From Amycolatopsis sp. NBC_01488 (GTDB lineage: Bacteria > Actinomycetota > Actinomycetes > Mycobacteriales > Pseudonocardiaceae), in contig NZ_CP109434.1 of NCBI RefSeq assembly GCF_036227105.1, positions 8,714,501 through 8,778,500 on the forward strand: a stretch of DNA of 64,000 nucleotides, written 5' to 3'. The translations under genes were made by a program, and so were the position numbers. Positions 17,889-26,025 of this stretch are shown here, in pieces (within the stretch, counting starts at the first letter, position 1; each line of letters opens with the position of its first letter). Below the pieces are notes generated by a model, which was given only the letters and a program-made list of their open reading frames with translations, ran no database searches and was not told where the DNA came from.

Positions 17889-17905
17889 GACGTCGAGTCA
17901 ACCGG

Positions 17906-17917
17906 GTCCGATCGGAC
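17906..17917. promoter_or_regulatory. palindrome between divergent genes
   Basis: GTCCGATCGGAC is a perfect 12-bp palindrome, 17 bases upstream of the split-barrel gene and 53 bases upstream of the AraC gene start. It is a plausible operator for this divergent pair, but nothing identifies the binding protein. Confidence 0.35.
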
Positions 17918-17970
17918 GATCCCATGGGTGACACGCCGGAATGCCTGCGTGATCGTCTAACCTCGGCGGG

Positions 17971-18954
17971 GTGGACGCGTTCGGTGACCTGTTCCGCGAC
18001 GTGCGGGCCCACGGCTCGCTGTTCGGCAGCTCGGCCCTGTCCCCGCCGTGGGCGCTGCACTTCGTCGACGGGGCGCCGCTGACCCTGTGCACCGTCCTCA
18101 CCGGCGGCGGCTGGATCGTCCCGGAACGCGGTGCGCCGGAACCGCTTCGCGCCTACGACACCGTCGTCGTGCGCGGGCTGGAGACCTTCACCTTCGTCGA
18201 CGAAGTGGGCACGCGGGCCGAACCGGTCGCGTGCGGAGAGTTCTGTGCGACGCCCGAGCAGGGCGGGACCCGGCACCGGCGCGGCTGGCACGATCCCGGC
18301 GACGGCGCGACGACGTTGATCGTCGGCGCCTACCCGGTGCGCGGCGAGGTCGGCCGCCGCCTGCTCGACGCCTTGCCCGCCGTGCTGCGCGTGGCCGGTG
18401 GCGGAACCAGCGACGCGGTCCTGGACCACCTCGCCGCCGAGGTCGCGGTCGACGCGCCGGGCCAGCAGGTGGTGCTCGACCGGCTGCTGGACTGGATGCT
18501 CGTCTGCACGCTGCGCGAGTGGTTCGACCGGCCGGGCAGCGCACCGCCGGCATGGTGGACGGCCCAGCGCGACCCGGTGGTCGGCCGAGCATTGCAGCTC
18601 CTGCACGCCGAACCGGCGGCGCCGTGGACGGTCGGGACACTGGCCGGCCGCACCGGGGTGTCGCGGTCGACGCTGGCGAAGCGGTTCGCCGACCTGGTCG
18701 GCGAACCACCGCTGACCTACCTCACCCACCGCCGCATGGCGCTCGCGGCGGACCTGCTGGCCGAGCGGGAAGCGGCGACGGTCGCGGAGGTCGCCCGCGC
18801 GGTGGGGTACGCGGACGCGTTCTCGTTCAGCGCGGCGTTCAAGCGGGTGCGCGGAGTCAACCCGAGCGAGTTCCGGCGCGCCGGGAAGCCACCCGAAAAG
18901 AGGTCCGCCCAGGTGTTGTCAGACCGTCAACAAGAGTGCATCGTGGAGGGGTAG
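17971..18954 (+). CDS. AraC-family regulator with cupin-type sensor domain
   Basis: 327 residues. Residues ~1-190 resemble the AraC-type cupin sensor (ALHFVDGAPLTLCTVLTGGGW). The last ~100 form two helix-turn-helix units: WTVGTLAGRTGVSRSTLAKRF and ATVAEVARAVGYADAFSFSAAF, ending in the family signature GVNPSEFRR. It starts with GTG after a GGCGGGG stretch. The cytochrome P450 gene begins 17 bases downstream, so the two are probably one transcript, with the regulator controlling the oxygenase (inference). Confidence 0.88.
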   Translation: MDAFGDLFRDVRAHGSLFGSSALSPPWALHFVDGAPLTLCTVLTGGGWIVPERGAPEPLRAYDTVVVRGLETFTFVDEVGTRAEPVACGEFCATPEQGGTRHRRGWHDPGDGATTLIVGAYPVRGEVGRRLLDALPAVLRVAGGGTSDAVLDHLAAEVAVDAPGQQVVLDRLLDWMLVCTLREWFDRPGSAPPAWWTAQRDPVVGRALQLLHAEPAAPWTVGTLAGRTGVSRSTLAKRFADLVGEPPLTYLTHRRMALAADLLAEREAATVAEVARAVGYADAFSFSAAFKRVRGVNPSEFRRAGKPPEKRSAQVLSDRQQECIVEG

Positions 18955-18971
18955 CCGATCTCAGCGGGGAG

Positions 18972-20432
18972 ATGGTCACCTTGACGAGCACCGTGAGCCG
19001 GGCCGCCGAAGCACTGCGCGAACGCGTTCCGCCGCTGACCGCGCTGCCCCTCCCACGCAGCGTCGACCAGCGCTGGCTGCGGTCGCGCTGGCCCGTCGAG
19101 GAGCTCGCGACGCCGCCCGCGGGCAGCGGCCTCAAGCCCGTTCTCGGCGACGAAGGCCCGCCGGTCGTCGGGCACATGCTCGAGATGATGCGCTTCGGGC
19201 CCGCCTTCGGCCTCCGCCGCTACGAGCTCTACGGCCCGGTGTCGTGGACCGGCGGGTTCGGCCGCCGGATCGTCGCGCTGTCCGGGCCGGAGGCGACGCA
19301 GATCGCGCTCGTCAACAAGGACAAGGCGTTCTCGCAGGAGGGCTGGAAGTTCTTCATCGAGAAGTTCTTCGAGCGCGGCCTGATGCTGATGGACTTCGGC
19401 GAGCACCACCTGCACCGCCGGATCATGCAGGAGGCGTTCACCCGCCCGCAGCTCACCGGCTACGTCGGCGAAATGGGCCCCGCGCTGCGCGAAGGCGTCG
19501 CGAGCTGGGGGTCGGTCGACCGACCGCGGCTGTACTGGGCGCTCAAGCAGCTGACCCTCGACGTCGCGACGCGCGTGTTCATGGGCATGCGCAGCGGCGA
19601 CGACGCGCACCGGATCAACCGCGCGTTCGTCAGCTCCGTGCGGGCCGGCACCGCGCTGGTGCGCTTCCCGGTGCCCGGCGGGCGCTGGTCGGCGGGCCTC
19701 CACGGGCGGAAGGTGCTCGAGCGCTACTTCAGCGAAACCCTGCCCGCCAAAAGGAAGTCGGACGGAGACGACCTGTTCACCGCGCTCTGCCACGCCACCA
19801 CCGAAGACGGCGACCGGTTCACCGACACCGACGTCGTCAACCACATGATCTTCCTGATGATGGCCGCGCACGACACGACGACCATCACCAGCAGCGCCAT
19901 GGCGTACTACCTCGCCAAGCACCCGGAGTGGCAGGACCGCGCCCGCGAGGAGTCACTGGCCCTCGGCGACGACGTCCTCGACATCGACGCGATCGACCGG
20001 CTGGAGACCCTCGACCTCGTCATGAAGGAAGCGTTGCGGCTGGTCGCGCCGGTGCCGTCGCTGACCCGCCAGACCGTCAAGGACACCGAGGTGCTCGGCC
20101 ACTACATCCCCGCCGGAACGCTGTGCGGCGTTTCGCCCACGGTCAACCACTTCGCGCCCGAGTGCTGGACGAACCCCTTCGACTTCGACCCCGAGCGGTT
20201 CGCCGAGCCGCGCCGCGAGGACAAGTCGCACCGGATGGCGTGGATGCCGTTCGGCGGCGGCGCGCACAAGTGCATCGGCCTCCACTTCGGCAGCCTCGAG
20301 GTGAAGTTGCTGATGCACGAAATGCTGCGGGCGTACCGCTGGTCGGTTCCGGAGAGTTACACCGCGAAGTGGGACTACGTGTCCCTGCCGGTGCCCGCCG
20401 ACGGTCTCCCGGTGCGGCTGACTCGCCGCTGA
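18972..20432 (+). CDS. cytochrome P450
   Basis: 486 residues, no membrane anchor. P450 hallmarks in order: the I-helix oxygen motif AAHDTTT near residue 300, the K-helix EALR, the PERF region and the haem loop FGGGAHKCIG with the Cys ligand near residue 433. GGGGAG directly abuts the ATG at 18972, so TTG 18981 (9 bases from GGGGAG) may be the true start, giving 483 residues. No ferredoxin gene lies nearby. The substrate is unknown; the neighbours give no pathway. Confidence 0.92.
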   Translation: MVTLTSTVSRAAEALRERVPPLTALPLPRSVDQRWLRSRWPVEELATPPAGSGLKPVLGDEGPPVVGHMLEMMRFGPAFGLRRYELYGPVSWTGGFGRRIVALSGPEATQIALVNKDKAFSQEGWKFFIEKFFERGLMLMDFGEHHLHRRIMQEAFTRPQLTGYVGEMGPALREGVASWGSVDRPRLYWALKQLTLDVATRVFMGMRSGDDAHRINRAFVSSVRAGTALVRFPVPGGRWSAGLHGRKVLERYFSETLPAKRKSDGDDLFTALCHATTEDGDRFTDTDVVNHMIFLMMAAHDTTTITSSAMAYYLAKHPEWQDRAREESLALGDDVLDIDAIDRLETLDLVMKEALRLVAPVPSLTRQTVKDTEVLGHYIPAGTLCGVSPTVNHFAPECWTNPFDFDPERFAEPRREDKSHRMAWMPFGGGAHKCIGLHFGSLEVKLLMHEMLRAYRWSVPESYTAKWDYVSLPVPADGLPVRLTRR

Positions 20433-20633
20433 CCCGCGCACTGTCTGCCACTGCATACGGGGTGTGACAAAAAGTTACCGCATGTGGAGATTCGTTCACT
20501 CGTTCAGCCGGTAGACACCCCGTTACGCGCATGATGGCGTGGCATCGGTCGCGGGCGAGGGGTACCTAGTGTGGCTTCATGATCCCTGGCACCGCTGCTG
20601 AACTGGCCTGACCCGTGCGTGAAGAGGTGGAGT

Positions 20634-22487
20634 GTGCCTGAGCCCGGTGCCGCGCCAGGACTGCTGGACGTGGCGCGTAGGTGGGCGGCGACGTTGGCCG
20701 ACACCAAAGGAGTAACACTTCCCCTGGAAGAGCTGGAGCCGCTGCTGCTGGAGATCGCGCACGACGCGGTCGGCCACGCCGGCCCGGGCCACGACGGCGC
20801 GCTGCACCGCTTCACGGCGCTCTACGCCGCGTCGCCGATGGGCATCGCGCTGGCCGACCCGGACGGCGAGATCGTCGAGGCCAACCTCGCGCTCGGCCAG
20901 CTGCTCGGCTGCTCGCCGAACCGCTTGCGGGGCAGGCACCTCACCGACCTCGGCTCGACCGACCACGACGTCTCGCGGCTCAAGGCGGGGCTCGAGCAGG
21001 TGCGCACCGGACGTGAGCGCTACCAGGAGCGGATGCTGCTCGACCACACCGAGGACGGGCAGCTCTGGACCGACGTCACCCTCGCCCGGCTGCCCGGCGA
21101 CCGGCCCGGCTCGGTCTACCCGGTGCTGATGGTGTCCGACGCGAACGAGCTGCACCTGCTGCAGGAGCGGCTGCTGCACCAGAACGTGCACGACCCGCTG
21201 ACCGGGCTGCCCAACGCGTCGTCGTTCACCACCAAGCTCGAAGCCGCGCTCGGCGCCGGCGCGCGCGACGACATCGCGTTGATCTACCTCGACGTCGACG
21301 GCTTCAAGGTGGTCAACGACGGCCTCGGCGCCGGCGTCGGCGACCAGGTGCTGCGCGGGGTCGCCGGCAAGCTGTCGGCGGTGTTCACCGGCCACCACGA
21401 CGGGTTCGTCGCGCGGCTGTCCGGCGACGGCTTCGCGGTGCTGCTGCGCGGCGAGCTTTCCGCCACCGCGGTCGTCGAACTCGTCGAACGGGCGCTGGAG
21501 GACCTGAACGAGCCGATCTACCTCGGCGGGCACGGCATCGGCGTGAGCGCGAGCGCGGGCATCGTGGTGCGCGCGGCCGTCGAGGGCGGTGCCGCGGAGC
21601 TGCTGCGGGCGGCCGAGATCGCGCTGCACCGGGCCAAGGAGGCCGGCAAGGCGCAGTGGATGCTGTTCGACCCCGAGCTGGACGCCCGCGACCGCGGCCG
21701 CTACCAGCTGGGCGCGGTGATCGCCGGAGCGCTGGAGAACGGCGAATTCTCGCTCGTCTACCAGCCGACGGTGAAGCTCACCGACCCCGACCGGCTGGCC
21801 GCGGTCAACGCGGGGCTGCGCTGGAACCACCCGGAGAAGGGCGAGCTGGACTCGGACGAGTTCTACCCGCTGGCCCAGACGACGGGCATGACGGTCCCCC
21901 TGGGCCGCTGGCTGCTGGCGGAGTCCCTGGCGGCGACGGCCCGCTGGCGTTCGCGCTTCGGCGCGGCGGCCCCGGACGTGTGCGTCCGGCTGCCCACCCG
22001 GCTGGCGATCGACCCGGACCTGGTGCTGCTGGTGAAGGAGCAGCTGGACAAGCACGAGCTCCCGGCCGACTCGCTGCGGCTGTGCACGGACCGCGATTCG
22101 GTCCTCGACCCGCGCGGCGAGGTGCTGGACTCGTTCGCGGTGCTGTCCGACCTGGGGACGCAGCTGGTGCTGACGATCACCGGCTCGGCGGACCTGGAGC
22201 TGATCCCGCAGCACCGGCTGCCGGTCCGGCACGTGATCCTGTCGGGCGCGGTGGTCGACGCGCTGGACACGGACGCACCGCCCGAGCCGGCGCTGCGGCA
22301 CCTGACGCAGCTGGTCACGCGGGCCCGCGAGCTGAAGCTGCGGGTGGGCGCGGAAGGCGTCCGGACCCACGAGCAGGCGGCACGGCTGCGGCAGCTGGGC
22401 GTCCTGGCGGCCCGCGGCCCGTTCGTGACCGACTCGGCAACCGGCGACGAGGTCGACGAGCTGATCGCCCGGCACCCCGGCGGCTGA
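20634..22487 (+). CDS. PAS-GGDEF-EAL protein with degenerate active sites
   Basis: 617 residues, no membrane segment. A PAS domain (~65-180, ALYAASPMGIALADPDGEIV) precedes a GGDEF-like domain (~190-345) and an EAL-like domain (~360-610). The diguanylate cyclase signature is SGDGF near residue 263 instead of GGDEF. The EAL signature is NAGLRW near 392, and the later acidic residues are lost (HVILSGAVV, AARGPFV). It probably no longer makes or breaks c-di-GMP and may be a nucleotide-binding sensor. GTG 20634 is preferred because AGAGG precedes it by 7 bases; GTG 20619 is possible. Confidence 0.88.
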   Translation: MPEPGAAPGLLDVARRWAATLADTKGVTLPLEELEPLLLEIAHDAVGHAGPGHDGALHRFTALYAASPMGIALADPDGEIVEANLALGQLLGCSPNRLRGRHLTDLGSTDHDVSRLKAGLEQVRTGRERYQERMLLDHTEDGQLWTDVTLARLPGDRPGSVYPVLMVSDANELHLLQERLLHQNVHDPLTGLPNASSFTTKLEAALGAGARDDIALIYLDVDGFKVVNDGLGAGVGDQVLRGVAGKLSAVFTGHHDGFVARLSGDGFAVLLRGELSATAVVELVERALEDLNEPIYLGGHGIGVSASAGIVVRAAVEGGAAELLRAAEIALHRAKEAGKAQWMLFDPELDARDRGRYQLGAVIAGALENGEFSLVYQPTVKLTDPDRLAAVNAGLRWNHPEKGELDSDEFYPLAQTTGMTVPLGRWLLAESLAATARWRSRFGAAAPDVCVRLPTRLAIDPDLVLLVKEQLDKHELPADSLRLCTDRDSVLDPRGEVLDSFAVLSDLGTQLVLTITGSADLELIPQHRLPVRHVILSGAVVDALDTDAPPEPALRHLTQLVTRARELKLRVGAEGVRTHEQAARLRQLGVLAARGPFVTDSATGDEVDELIARHPGG

Positions 22488-22810
22488 GCACCGGGTTCGA
22501 TCGAAGGAGGCCGGCCCCTCCGGTGGGCGCGCCGCGGTCGGCTGAGCGCCGGGTTCGATCGCTGCGGGCAGCGCCATCGGTCGGCCACGCCCCACCCCGC
22601 AGCCCCTCAAGCGAGCAAGCGCCCGTTCGACCGCAGCACGCCGACACCTCCGGTCGGGCCACACCGCGGCCAGGCGAGCACCGGGTTCGACCGCCGCGAG
22701 CGGCGCCATCGGTCGGGCCACGCCGCGGCCAGGCGAGCGCCGGTTCGACCGCAGCACGCCGACGCCTCCGGTCAGTCCGCGCCGCAACCGACGGTCCGCT
22801 CAAGCGAGTG
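22488..22810. repeat. degenerate tandem repeats of about 58-75 bp
   Basis: Five imperfect units follow the GGDEF gene, each opening with a (G)GTTCGA[TC]CG core (near 22495, 22552, 22623, 22686 and 22743). The cores are followed by variants of CGCCATCGGTCGGGCCACGC and CGCGGCCAGGCGAGC. They alternate between two versions, one with GCGCCATCGGTCGG and one with ACGCCGACGCCTCCGG. No continuous protein uses the region. The remaining bases to the peroxiredoxin gene (22811-22951) hold no visible gene and presumably its promoter. Confidence 0.6.
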
Positions 22811-22951
22811 AGCGCGGATCCGGTCGCGGCGGGCCGTGTCGTGGCCGAGAGCCGCCGCCGGTGCGATCTCGGCCACGCCGACCAAGCCGGTTCCGCGGCG
22901 GCTCCGAAGACCCGGCAGGATGGGTTCTGCCGCCGATGAGAAGGGACGTCC

Positions 22952-23413
22952 ATGGACGCCGGAGACCTCGCCCCCGACTTCACGCTGCCCGACGACCAGG
23001 GCGCCGACCGCACGCTGTCGGACTTCCTGGCCACCGGGCCGGTCGTGCTGTTCTTCTACCCCGCCGCCATGACCGGGGGCTGCACCGCCGAAAGCTGCCA
23101 CTTCCGCGACCTCGCCGCCGAGTTCGCCGAGGTCGGGGCGCACCGCATCGGCATCTCCCCGGACGGCGTCACCAAGCAGCGCCGGTTCTCCCAGGCCAAC
23201 GGTTTCGACTACCCGCTGCTGTCCGATGTGGAGGGTGAGGTCGCCCGGCAGTTCGGCGTCTGGCGGAAGCTGCTGCCGATGCACGCCAAGCGCGTCACGT
23301 TCGTGATCGGCGAGGACCGGACGGTGCTCGAGAAGATCAAGAGCGAGCTGAACTTCACGGTCCACGCCGACCAGGCGCTCAAGGTCCTGCGGGAGCGGAA
23401 CAAGGTTTCCTAG
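22952..23413 (+). CDS. bcp: thiol peroxidase of the BCP/PrxQ family
   Basis: 153 residues, the usual size for bacterioferritin-comigratory proteins. It reduces hydrogen and organic peroxides using thioredoxin. The sequence FFYPAAMTGGCTAESCHF shows the peroxidatic Cys in the PxxxTxxC motif and the resolving Cys five residues later, as in two-Cys PrxQ. GAAGGGA precedes the ATG by 6-7 bases. It stands alone; the acetyltransferases downstream converge on it. Confidence 0.92.
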   Translation: MDAGDLAPDFTLPDDQGADRTLSDFLATGPVVLFFYPAAMTGGCTAESCHFRDLAAEFAEVGAHRIGISPDGVTKQRRFSQANGFDYPLLSDVEGEVARQFGVWRKLLPMHAKRVTFVIGEDRTVLEKIKSELNFTVHADQALKVLRERNKVS

Positions 23414-23627
23414 CGGCGCCAGCCGCGGGGCGGCCAAGCCGGTGGCCGGCGCACTCCGGCCGCCGGCCACCCGCCCGGGCCGGTACGCCGGCGCCGTCCG
23501 CGGCCGCGCCGGATCGAGTACTCGTGCGAGTCCGCGCGGTTCCCGCGCTTCTCGGCCCGGTTCGCGAAATCACGCCGCTCGCACAGCCACCGATGGCTCG
23601 GCTCCGCGCACAATGCCAGTGTCCCCT

Positions 23628-24149
23628 TCACAGCCGCTCCCAACGCCAGACGTGGTCGATACCCGCGCACGACGGGGCCAGCGGCCTGTCCGCCGGTTCC
23701 TCGCGCACCTTCGTGAAACCGAGGCGAGCGGGCACCGCGCCACTTCGGACGTTCCGCTCGTCGTGCTTGATCTCGACGTACCCCGCGCCGAGCCGGAACG
23801 CCTCCGCGGTCAGCAGCCACGCCGCGCGGGTGATCAAGCCGCGGCCGGTGTGCCCGCGCGCGAGCCAGTAGCCGATCTCGATCCCGCCGTCCCGCGTCAT
23901 CGTGCCGATGCCGCCCGCGAGCGAGCCGGCGACGCGCAGGGCGAAGTCGTGCGTTTCCCCGCTCTCCCAGTTCTTCCGGGTGCGCTCCAGGAACTCGGCG
24001 CTGTCTGCGGCGGTGTAGCCTCCGGTCGCCCAGATCATCCAGCCCCCGAGGTGGTCGAGGGACCCGGTGATCGCCGCGGTGAGGTCCGGCGCGTCGGCGA
24101 GCTGCCAGCGGGTCAGGGTGAAGCCGTCTCCGGTGTAGGCCTCCTTCAC
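23628..24149 (-). CDS. GNAT-family N-acetyltransferase (copy A)
   Basis: 173 residues with the GNAT fold of the RimJ/RimL type: LTRWQLADAPDLTAAI at the N-terminus, an acetyl-CoA loop IGYWLARGHTGRGLITRA, and NVRSGAVPARLGF near the C-terminus. Its GTG overlaps the stop of copy B (GTGA), and the two share motifs throughout, so they arose by tandem duplication. The acceptor, a protein N-terminus or a small amine, is unknown. Confidence 0.85.
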   Translation of the reverse strand: MKEAYTGDGFTLTRWQLADAPDLTAAITGSLDHLGGWMIWATGGYTAADSAEFLERTRKNWESGETHDFALRVAGSLAGGIGTMTRDGGIEIGYWLARGHTGRGLITRAAWLLTAEAFRLGAGYVEIKHDERNVRSGAVPARLGFTKVREEPADRPLAPSCAGIDHVWRWERL

Positions 24150-24688
24150 GGCTTCTCCTTCCGCCACACCTGCTTGACGCCCGCGCACGCGGGCGGCCGG
24201 ACGCCGTCGACCGCGGGTTCCTTGCGCACCACCGAAAACCCGAGCCGGGCCGGGATCGCTCCACTTCGGACGTTCGCTTCGTCGTGCCGGATCTCGACGT
24301 ACCCCGCGCCGCGCGCGAAAGCGTCCGGAACGAGCAGCGAGACGGCGCGGGTCACGAGCCCACGGCCGGTGAAGTCCCGCGCGAGCCAGTAGCCGATCTC
24401 GGCCCCGCCCTCGCGGGTCAGCACGCCGACGCCGCCCGCGAGCGAGCCGTCCACCCGGATCGCCCACTCGTACGCCCGGCCGGTCTCCCAGTTCTCGTGC
24501 GTCAAGCGCAAAAACGCCGCGGCGGACTCGTCGGAGTAGCCGCCGACGGCCCAGGGCACCCAGTCGGCCAGGTGCGCGCCGGAGCCGGACACCGCGGCCT
24601 GCACCGCCCCCGCGTCGGCGAACTGCCAGCGGGTCAGCGAAAACTCGTCCTGGGCGAACGTCTCGGCCGGGGTCTCCATGTCTCCCAT
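24146..24688 (-). CDS. GNAT-family N-acetyltransferase (copy B)
   Basis: 180 residues, closely similar to the gene after it: LTRWQFADAGAVQAAV, EIGYWLARDFTGRGLVTRAV and NVRSGAIPARLGFSVVRKEP correspond block for block to copy A. RimJ/RimL-type GNAT enzymes use acetyl-CoA to acylate N-terminal or small-molecule amines. The first ATG (24688) lacks a clear ribosome site; a second Met three codons later is possible. The LCP gene upstream ends 33 bases before it, so the three may share a transcript. Confidence 0.85.
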   Translation of the reverse strand: MGDMETPAETFAQDEFSLTRWQFADAGAVQAAVSGSGAHLADWVPWAVGGYSDESAAAFLRLTHENWETGRAYEWAIRVDGSLAGGVGVLTREGGAEIGYWLARDFTGRGLVTRAVSLLVPDAFARGAGYVEIRHDEANVRSGAIPARLGFSVVRKEPAVDGVRPPACAGVKQVWRKEKP

Positions 24689-24721
24689 GGTGCCCCGGCC
24701 GAGCCCTGCGGCGCTCCCGAA

Positions 24722-25930
24722 TTAATTGGCGATGACGCCGGCCGGGACCTCCGTGTCGTTCTTCAGCGCGTCGAACAGCTGCTTCGACTTGGTCTTGTCC
24801 CAGTTCTCGGCCGACGCGCTCGTCACCGGGACCGTCGTCGTCACCACGCCACCCGAGGAGATCCCGCGCAGCGCGATCGCCAGGCCCACCAGGTTGTGCA
24901 CGTGGTCGCCCGAGTCCATGGTCAGCGCGTCCGGCGCCGAGGACAGCAGCGGGAAGAAGTCGAACGGGTTGAGCAGCGTGCCGGGGCTGGCGATCTGGCT
25001 GACCAGCGCGCCGATGAACTTGCGCTGGTTGGCGACGCGGTCGAGGTCCGAGCGCGGCGTCGCGTCGCTGTGGCGCATCCGGACGAAGCCCAGCGCCGAG
25101 CGGCCGTCGAGCGACTGGCAGCCCGCCTTGATGCTGATGCCCGTCACCGTGTCGTTCATGTCCTTGTCGATGCACATGTCGACGCCGCCGATCGCGTCGA
25201 CGATCTTGGCGAACCCGCCGAAGCCGATCTCCGCGTAGTGGTCGATGTGCAGGCCGGTGGCGCCTTCGACGGTCTGCGCGAGCAGCTTCGGGCCGCCCAG
25301 CGAGAACGCCGCGTTGATCTTGTTCTTGCCGTGACCGGGGATCGACACCTGCGAGTCGCGCGGCAGCGACAGCAGCGTCGGCTTGGTGGAGTTGTCCGGC
25401 AGGTGCGCGACCATGATCGTGTCGGTGCGCTGCCCGCCGCCGGCGGCCGCGACGTCGCCGGTGGCCAAGCGCTCCTCGTCCGCAGCGGTGAGCCCCTCAC
25501 GGCTGTCGGAGCCGACGATCAGCCAGTTGGTACCGGACGCGGCGACCGGGCGGCCGGAGTAGTCGGCGAGCGCGTCGACGCGCTTGATGGAGAACTCCAG
25601 GTAGACCCAGATGCCGGCGAGGAACACGACGAACACCAGCAGCAGCGTCAGGAGGATCCGGCCGATGCCCCAGCGGCGCCGCCGGGGCGGCCGGGACGGC
25701 GGGTAGTCGTCGTCGGCCGGGCGCCGAGGCGGGTCCTGCCGCGGCGGCGGGGGCGGCGCGTACTGCCGCTCGTCCTCGCGGGTGCCCATCGGGCGGGTGC
25801 GCTCGTCGTACGGGCTCTGGCCGCGCCCGGGCAGCGGCATCATCTGCGCGCGCTGGTCGCGGGAGCGCCCGGCGGGCCGGGGCGGCGGCATCCGGCGCCC
25901 GCCGTCGTCGCCACGGTACGTCATCACCAT
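24722..25930 (-). CDS. LytR-CpsA-Psr (LCP) cell-wall ligase
   Basis: 402 residues. A long Pro/Arg-rich cytoplasmic head (1-86) precedes one membrane helix (~88-110). Next comes the extracellular LCP domain with GSDSREG, GQRTDTIMVAHL, LPRDSQVSIPG, the NAAFSLGG block and VRMRHSD, the Arg/Asp residues that bind polyprenyl phosphate. LCP enzymes move polymers such as arabinogalactan or teichoic acid from lipid carriers onto peptidoglycan. Several starts (ATG 25930, ATG 25924, GTG 25933) are close together. In mycolata-like genera several LCP paralogues exist; this one's polymer is unknown. Confidence 0.9.
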   Translation of the reverse strand: MVMTYRGDDGGRRMPPPRPAGRSRDQRAQMMPLPGRGQSPYDERTRPMGTREDERQYAPPPPPRQDPPRRPADDDYPPSRPPRRRRWGIGRILLTLLLVFVVFLAGIWVYLEFSIKRVDALADYSGRPVAASGTNWLIVGSDSREGLTAADEERLATGDVAAAGGGQRTDTIMVAHLPDNSTKPTLLSLPRDSQVSIPGHGKNKINAAFSLGGPKLLAQTVEGATGLHIDHYAEIGFGGFAKIVDAIGGVDMCIDKDMNDTVTGISIKAGCQSLDGRSALGFVRMRHSDATPRSDLDRVANQRKFIGALVSQIASPGTLLNPFDFFPLLSSAPDALTMDSGDHVHNLVGLAIALRGISSGGVVTTTVPVTSASAENWDKTKSKQLFDALKNDTEVPAGVIAN

Positions 25931-26025
25931 CACCCAATCCCGATCCGGACAAGCTGTCGCAGCCAGTACACCGCACGCCCTCGTAAGGAGGACGTGCGGC
26001 ACCGGGGTCGGGTTGTCCGGCGAAG

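Noticed and set aside
17971..20432. Secondary-metabolite cluster around the P450
   Set aside because: No polyketide, peptide, terpene or other core synthase and no tailoring set lies nearby.
22488..22810. tRNA genes suggested by repeated GGTTCGA cores
   Set aside because: No matching acceptor, D or anticodon stems can be formed around any core.
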